42,167 bases of DNA from Acinetobacter gandensis (GTDB lineage: Bacteria; Pseudomonadota; Gammaproteobacteria; Pseudomonadales; Moraxellaceae), in contig NZ_LZDS01000009.1 of assembly GCF_001678755.1 (NCBI RefSeq), positions 1-42,167 on the forward strand. The letters run 5' to 3'. The notes under the pieces were generated by a model. It saw only the letters and a program-made list of their open reading frames with translations. It was not told the origin of the DNA and ran no database searches. Both the position numbers and the translations under genes were made by a program. Shown here piece by piece: positions 37,706-42,167 of this stretch (positions are counted from its first letter, which is position 1; the number at the start of each line of letters is the position of its first letter).

Positions 37706-39097
37706 TTACCAGCGTACTTCAAATTTCTTACGTAACCAAATGGCAAGACTGTTCAAGCCAATCATCAATGCCAGAAGTACAATAATCGCTGCTGCGGTAC
37801 GTCCTTCGAAGAAGTTACGCAATTCATTGCCCTGCCATAAGAAAATCTGAACAGGTAAAGCAGTCGATTGATCAAGTGGCGTAGCAGGTACGTTTGCAAC
37901 GAAGGCGCTCATACCAATGAGTAATAGTGGTGCTGTTTCACCTAAAGCTTGTGCCACACCAATAATACCGCCCGTTAAAATACCCGGCAGTGCCAACGGT
38001 AATACATGGTGGAAAACTGTTTGTAAGCGTGAAGCTCCTAAGCCTAAAGCGGCTTGGCGAATCGAAGGTGGAACTGCTTTTAAAGATGCACGTGTTGTAA
38101 TAATTACGGTTGGTAGTGTCATTAAACTCAAGACCAAACCACCTACAACAGGTGCAGAGAGTGGCATATGCATCCAACCAATAAAGATTGCTGCACCCAA
38201 CAAACCAAATACGATCGATGGAACTGCTGCAAGGTTATTGATGTTGACTTCAATTATGTCAGTGATCCAATTTTTCGGTGCAAATTCTTCAAGGTAAATA
38301 GCAGATGCCACACCAACTGGAATAGATAGCACAATCACTATCAGCATCATAAATAGCGAGCCCATAAATGCGCCTGCTAAACCAGAAGTTGCTGGTGAAC
38401 TACGTGAGTCTGGATTTTTAAAGATCTCTGTATTGAAGCTATTGGTGATAACACCATCGGCTTTTAACTGATCAGCCAATTGACGTACTTCAGGGCTGAG
38501 CTGTTGCTGTTCATCTGGCAAACTACGGTCAATATTACCCGCTAACCATACATCGACATTCGCATCAGCTAAAATTTTAAAGTCCTGCGTTTTACCAATC
38601 AATGACGGATCTTTCATCACCATATCACGTAAGCGATAAGATTCAGAACTGGTGTAAATGCTATTCAACTCATCACTTTGATTGGCAATTTCAGGGGCTT
38701 TTTTAACAATACCATTAACAATGAGTGCATCCCAATCCACCATGCCCATTTCAGTTTGCCAAGCGATAAAACGCTCTTCAAACTGTGCAGGTGACTCACC
38801 TTCTTTTTGAACCGGTTTAGGGCCGATTTGAATAATTGCTGGATCAAAAAACACCGGCACAGTCATGCTACTTTGCCAAAATGCAGGTAAACCTTTTGCC
38901 AAGATGCTGCCAAATAGCAAAGCAACAAATAATAAACCTGTAATGACCGCACCGAAGCCAAACATACGAAACGTCTTTTCTTTACGGTGACGTTTTGCCA
39001 ATGAGCTTTCGATGATTTTTTTACGTTTTTCACGCTGCTCAGCCGCAGCCTGCGGATCGAATGTTTGATCCATATTTGATGTATTAGTCGTACTCAT
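37706..39097 (-). CDS. pstA: Phosphate ABC transporter permease PstA (enlarged periplasmic domain)
   Basis: A 463-residue permease versus 296 in E. coli. After TM1 (about 45-70) comes a hydrophilic segment of about 170 residues, then the five-helix BPD_transp core with the EAA-like segment IRQAALGLGASRLQTVFHHV. The core is standard. The large extracytoplasmic region is typical of Pseudomonas-like enlarged Pst permeases. It overlaps pstC by 4 bp (ATGA), indicating coupling. Confidence 0.95.
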   Translation of the reverse strand: MSTTNTSNMDQTFDPQAAAEQREKRKKIIESSLAKRHRKEKTFRMFGFGAVITGLLFVALLFGSILAKGLPAFWQSSMTVPVFFDPAIIQIGPKPVQKEGESPAQFEERFIAWQTEMGMVDWDALIVNGIVKKAPEIANQSDELNSIYTSSESYRLRDMVMKDPSLIGKTQDFKILADANVDVWLAGNIDRSLPDEQQQLSPEVRQLADQLKADGVITNSFNTEIFKNPDSRSSPATSGLAGAFMGSLFMMLIVIVLSIPVGVASAIYLEEFAPKNWITDIIEVNINNLAAVPSIVFGLLGAAIFIGWMHMPLSAPVVGGLVLSLMTLPTVIITTRASLKAVPPSIRQAALGLGASRLQTVFHHVLPLALPGILTGGIIGVAQALGETAPLLLIGMSAFVANVPATPLDQSTALPVQIFLWQGNELRNFFEGRTAAAIIVLLALMIGLNSLAIWLRKKFEVRW

Positions 39098-40473
39098 TCG
39101 TATTGCTCACGGTATTTACGCACGATGTACAGCGCAACAATATTCAGACCTAAAGTAATTACAAACAGCGTTAAGCCCAATGCAAAGGCAACTAAAGCCT
39201 GAGGACTCGCAAAATCTGTATCACCTGTTAATTGATTAACAATAGTAATTGTGACTGTCGAAACCGCTTCGAGTGGATTGATATGTAACAGCGGACTATT
39301 ACCAGCGGCTAGTACCACAATCATGGTTTCACCAATTGCACGTGATGCTGCAAGCAAGAACGCACCGATAATACCCGGCAATGCTGCTGGAATAACCACT
39401 TGGCGAATCGTTTCAGATTTAGTCGCACCTAATCCGAGTGAACCATCACGTAGCGCTCGTGGCACTTGAGTAATAATGTCATCAGATAATGAAGAGACAA
39501 AAGGAATAATCATAATGCCCATGACAAAACCAGCGGTTAAGGCACTTGTAGCATTAATATCGAGCCCAATCATTGCGCCTAAATCTTTAGCAAATGGGCC
39601 AATAACCATTAAAGCAAATACACCGTAAACAATGGTTGGAATACCTGCTAATACTTCAATTGCAGGTTTTGCCCATGAACGGAAACTTGGTTTTGCATAT
39701 TCAGCAAGATAAATTGCAATCATTAGACCAACAGGAACAGCTACCAATAATGCGATACCACTCACCATGAGCGTACCCCACAATAAAGGTAATAAGCCGT
39801 AGCTGCCTTCTGCACTTCCCGAAGTACTAAAACCTGGGTTCCATTCAGTACCAAAGAAGAAATCGAGTGGATTAACAAAACTAAAGAAGCGCATTGCTTC
39901 ACTAAACATCGACATTACGATGCCGACAGTGGTCAAAATCGCCACGCCTGAACATAGTGCCAATGCCACATTTAAAACTTTTTCAACTTGGTTTCGTGCA
40001 CGATATTTTTCTGCAATGCGACGTTTAGCCATCACTAAACCAATCAATGCCGCACTTACTACAACTGCTAATTTCGCAAATGAACCAATGTTCTCAATTT
40101 TCTTTAACTGTTCTGCTGCTGCAAGTTCATAAGCAGCTGGTGTGTCGCTCACCCCAAAACCTGAAGCCAATGCTTGTACACGCTCAACCATCACGCTTGT
40201 ACTCGCTGGATCTAGCGTCGCACGAATTTGTTCAGGCACATGATTTAAAATGACTTGTTGAAAAATACTTGGTTCAACTAAATTCCAAACAATCAGAATT
40301 AAAAATGCTGGGATACCACACCACAACGCGACCAATGCACCATAGTAACCCGGTCGAGAATGCAGCATCGCTGAGTTATTCCCTTTACCTGCAAGTTTAC
40401 GACTCTTGGTTAAGCCAACTTGATAGGCAATGGCAATAATCGCCAGTAACACACCAATGAGGAGCAGATTCAT
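39094..40473 (-). CDS. pstC: Phosphate ABC transporter permease PstC (enlarged)
   Basis: A 459-residue permease versus 319 in E. coli. It has two extra N-terminal helices and a longer loop, then the BPD_transp core with LRDGSLGLGATKSETIRQVV (EAA motif). It pairs with PstA to form the channel. GGAG lies six bases before the ATG. The gap of 100 bp to pstS contains a strong hairpin. Confidence 0.95.
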   Translation of the reverse strand: MNLLLIGVLLAIIAIAYQVGLTKSRKLAGKGNNSAMLHSRPGYYGALVALWCGIPAFLILIVWNLVEPSIFQQVILNHVPEQIRATLDPASTSVMVERVQALASGFGVSDTPAAYELAAAEQLKKIENIGSFAKLAVVVSAALIGLVMAKRRIAEKYRARNQVEKVLNVALALCSGVAILTTVGIVMSMFSEAMRFFSFVNPLDFFFGTEWNPGFSTSGSAEGSYGLLPLLWGTLMVSGIALLVAVPVGLMIAIYLAEYAKPSFRSWAKPAIEVLAGIPTIVYGVFALMVIGPFAKDLGAMIGLDINATSALTAGFVMGIMIIPFVSSLSDDIITQVPRALRDGSLGLGATKSETIRQVVIPAALPGIIGAFLLAASRAIGETMIVVLAAGNSPLLHINPLEAVSTVTITIVNQLTGDTDFASPQALVAFALGLTLFVITLGLNIVALYIVRKYREQYE

Positions 40474-40525
40474 GTAATCTCCACTGTTTCTTCAATTACA
40501 CATTTTGAAAAAACTGTTTCTTTGC

Positions 40526-40560
40526 AAAAAAACCAATGGCAGGTCGACCCTGCCATTGGC
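40526..40560 (-). terminator. Intercistronic hairpin terminator pstS / pstC
   Basis: ccaatggcagg (40533-40543) and cctgccattgg (40549-40559) pair as an 11-bp stem with a five-base loop; on the minus strand seven U follow. It is a full rho-independent terminator after pstS; read-through would make less PstCAB than PstS. Confidence 0.9.
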
Positions 40561-40573
40561 TATTTCCATACTT

Positions 40574-41605
40574 TTATTTAACAGCTTTACCCGCTTTGAA
40601 GTTTGCAAGTACCGCAGCACGTTCTTTGTCAGACATTGAAATCAGACCTGCTTTTTCAAGCTTAGAACCTTTACCAGATACTTTTTTGCTTACAAAGAAT
40701 TCTGTAAATTCTTTCAAGCCTTTGATTGATTTAAGATGCTCACCTTTCACGTAGAAGAACAATGGACGTGATACAGGGTAAGAACCATTCAGAATTGTTT
40801 TCTCAGATGGCGCAACGTTGTTTACTGTCGCTACACGTAATTTGTCACGATTTTGATCATAGAAACCTAAACCAAAAACACCGACTGCATTTGGAGATGT
40901 TTTTAAACGTGCTAGTGTTTCAGTGTAGTCACCAGCAATTTCAATCACACGGCCATCTTTACGGAATGTAGAACATGCCTTTTTCTGTGCATCTTTATCT
41001 AGCTTCGCAAATGCTTGGTAAGTTTCACAGCCAGCATCTACCATTTTCTCTTGGAATACTTCACGCGTACCGTGATTTGACGCTGGAATGACCAATGTAA
41101 TTGCTTCGTTAGGAAGAGTTGGATCAATTTGGTTCCAACGTGTATATGGGTTTGCAACCATTTTACCGTTTGATGGTAATTCAGCGGCTAAAGCAGCAAA
41201 TACATGTTGTGGACGTAATTTGAATGCCGCTTTTTTAGCGTTTGATGCAAACACAATACCGTCATAACCTACTTTAATCTCAAGAACTTGGTTTACACCT
41301 GCTTTTTTACAAGCAGCAAGTTCAGTGTCTTTAATTTTACGAGATGCATTAGCAATATCGATAGTGTTATCACCAACGCCATTACAGAATTGTTTCAAAC
41401 CACCAGAAGTACCACCAGAACCTACAACAGGTGCTTTAAATTGTGGGAATGTATTACCGAACTCTTCTGCAACAATACTTGCGTAAGGCAAAACTGTAGA
41501 AGAACCAGCAATTTGGATCGTGTCACGAGCTGCATTTGCAGTTGTTGCAACAGCTGCCCCTGAAAGTGCCAACGCAATTGCGATATGATTGAAGCGCATT
41601 CTCAT
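40574..41605 (-). CDS. pstS: Phosphate-binding periplasmic protein PstS
   Basis: A 343-residue binding protein: signal peptide (ALALSGAAVATTANAA), then IQIAGSSTVLPYASIVAEEF, the phosphate-site loop, and GSGGTSGGLKQF. It captures phosphate for PstCAB. ATGs at 41605 and 41599 are both possible starts. First gene of the operon, behind a Pho box. Confidence 0.97.
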   Translation of the reverse strand: MRMRFNHIAIALALSGAAVATTANAARDTIQIAGSSTVLPYASIVAEEFGNTFPQFKAPVVGSGGTSGGLKQFCNGVGDNTIDIANASRKIKDTELAACKKAGVNQVLEIKVGYDGIVFASNAKKAAFKLRPQHVFAALAAELPSNGKMVANPYTRWNQIDPTLPNEAITLVIPASNHGTREVFQEKMVDAGCETYQAFAKLDKDAQKKACSTFRKDGRVIEIAGDYTETLARLKTSPNAVGVFGLGFYDQNRDKLRVATVNNVAPSEKTILNGSYPVSRPLFFYVKGEHLKSIKGLKEFTEFFVSKKVSGKGSKLEKAGLISMSDKERAAVLANFKAGKAVK

Positions 41606-41947
41606 CTCTCTTTATTGATGCATTTATTGGAGTACGCCACTTTCTAATAAAGTCTTGTACTTTTTCGATATACGCATTTTGATTTTAGAGTATGACAGTT
41701 AGGTTACATCTTTATGACGCTTTTATGATAATTGATGATTGGCCTTTGATTTAAATAAATTTCCTTTATTTTCAATATGTAATAAATTTTAGCAAAGTAT
41801 TAATTGGTTTTTATATTGCTAAGAAATTCGTAAAAATTCACTACATTGTCATATTTTGTATTTCCGAATCGTCTGAAAAAACATAACCCACCCACTGTCA
41901 TCTATTACTTTTTATAATACTAATCTTCATTTTCTTATTCAGTTTTT
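41606..41947. other. Region upstream of pstS
   Basis: About 340 bp without a gene: the Pho box at 41691-41730, AT-rich DNA, then the IS1 end near 41948. Apart from these I see nothing. Confidence 0.6.
41691..41730 (-). promoter_or_regulatory. Pho box (PhoB operator), four heptamers
   Basis: On the minus strand TATCATA, CGTCATA, TGTAACC and TGTCATA occur at exact 11-bp intervals (41724-41730, 41713-41719, 41702-41708, 41691-41697). This is the direct-repeat form of PhoB sites (TGTCATA with 4-bp spacers). It lies 86 bp upstream of pstS and implies induction on phosphate starvation. PhoBR is not in the window. Confidence 0.8.
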
Positions 41948-42167
41948 GGTGGTGTATCAGAAAGTATGCTGAGTTAATAAAGGAGAGTGACAGCCGAAGC
42001 AAGATGATATATTTGAGGTTATGAAGACACAAATACAGATCAATTGCCCCGACTGTCACAGTCCCAGTTTAAAGAAAAACGGCAAAAAAAGCTATGGCAA
42101 GCAGAACTATCAATGTAAGGACTGCAAACGCCAGTTTATTGGCGATCATGCCCTAACTTATAACGGC
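41948..42167 (+). mobile_element. IS1-family insertion sequence, left end only
   Basis: The left end begins near 41948 with ggtggtgtatcagaaagtat, close to the IS1 terminal repeat (GGTGRTG...). The transposase starts at 42021, 73 bp in. The element leaves the window, so its other end and target duplication cannot be checked. Confidence 0.75.
42021..42167 (+). CDS. IS1-family InsA-like zinc-finger protein (partial)
   Basis: 49 codons to the window edge: MKTQIQINCPDCHSPSLKKN and then YQCKDCKRQFIGDH. The CPDC and CKDC pairs form the zinc finger of IS1 InsA/transposase N-termini. GAGG lies just ahead of the ATG. The catalytic part is outside the window. Confidence 0.85.
   Translation, partial: MKTQIQINCPDCHSPSLKKNGKKSYGKQNYQCKDCKRQFIGDHALTYNG

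Noticed and set aside
37917..38297. 126-residue plus-strand frame within pstA
   Set aside because: Antisense shadow of the permease core; no start signal.

Overview
The window looks like chromosome of an Acinetobacter species (Moraxellaceae, Gammaproteobacteria). The evidence is AT-rich DNA, Acinetobacter-type insertion sequences, a FimX/PilZ-like pair, and many proteins that read as Acinetobacter orthologues. Most of it is ordinary core genome. The mobile DNA sits at the two window edges (an IS5-family end at 1-178 and the start of an IS1-family element from about 41948) and at one internal IS3-family element (33189-34373).

Layout: 1-440 holds the IS5 end and a tRNA-Val(GAC). 440-4332 (minus) is a moxR - DUF58 - transglutaminase operon. 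4599-7017 (minus) is cstA-ybdD, pyruvate/peptide uptake under carbon starvation. 7214-9190 holds divergent efp and epmB, a translation factor and the enzyme that helps beta-lysylate it. 9205-13058 encodes a PilZ-like protein coupled to a FimX-like REC-PAS-GGDEF-EAL protein, probably for twitching motility. 13154-17603 (minus) has rpmE, an SBF/bile-acid-symporter-like transporter, gloA, and an AmpG-type permease with an unusual periplasmic Ig-like insertion. 17787-22358 has a Lon-like AAA protease, a CGFS monothiol glutaredoxin and an argD-type aminotransferase. 22428-25172 (minus) has a LysR regulator, an NlpD-like LysM/LytM lipoprotein and surE. 25283-28797 (plus) has two tandem secreted paralogues, a D,D-carboxypeptidase, a gamma-class carbonic anhydrase homologue and an orphan secreted protein. 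28957-32772 is the nudJ-mnmA-hflD-purB cluster, in the same order as in enterobacteria. 34712-36481 (minus) has a sohB-type peptidase and a membrane protein. 36769-41605 (minus) is the pstSCAB phosphate operon with an upstream Pho box of four heptamers.

The most interesting parts are these. (1) A 40-codon remnant of what looks like the prefix domain of a giant Bap/BapA-type biofilm adhesin, with an intact start and Shine-Dalgarno, ends 17 bp from the IS3 element, so the rest of the gene is absent here. (2) The AmpG homologue carries about 200 extra residues between its predicted TM9 and TM10, with a visible internal repeat resembling adhesin Ig-like modules. (3) The protein before FimX has PilZ motifs (RxxxR and DxSxxG) separated by an unusually long insert. 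(4) Two tandem secreted paralogues of unknown function share cysteine positions. (5) The pst operon combines an 11-bp-periodic Pho box with a strong hairpin between pstS and pstC. I found no CRISPR array, phage, defence island, integron or wholly new multi-gene system; I regard the window as mainly housekeeping with IS-driven gene loss.
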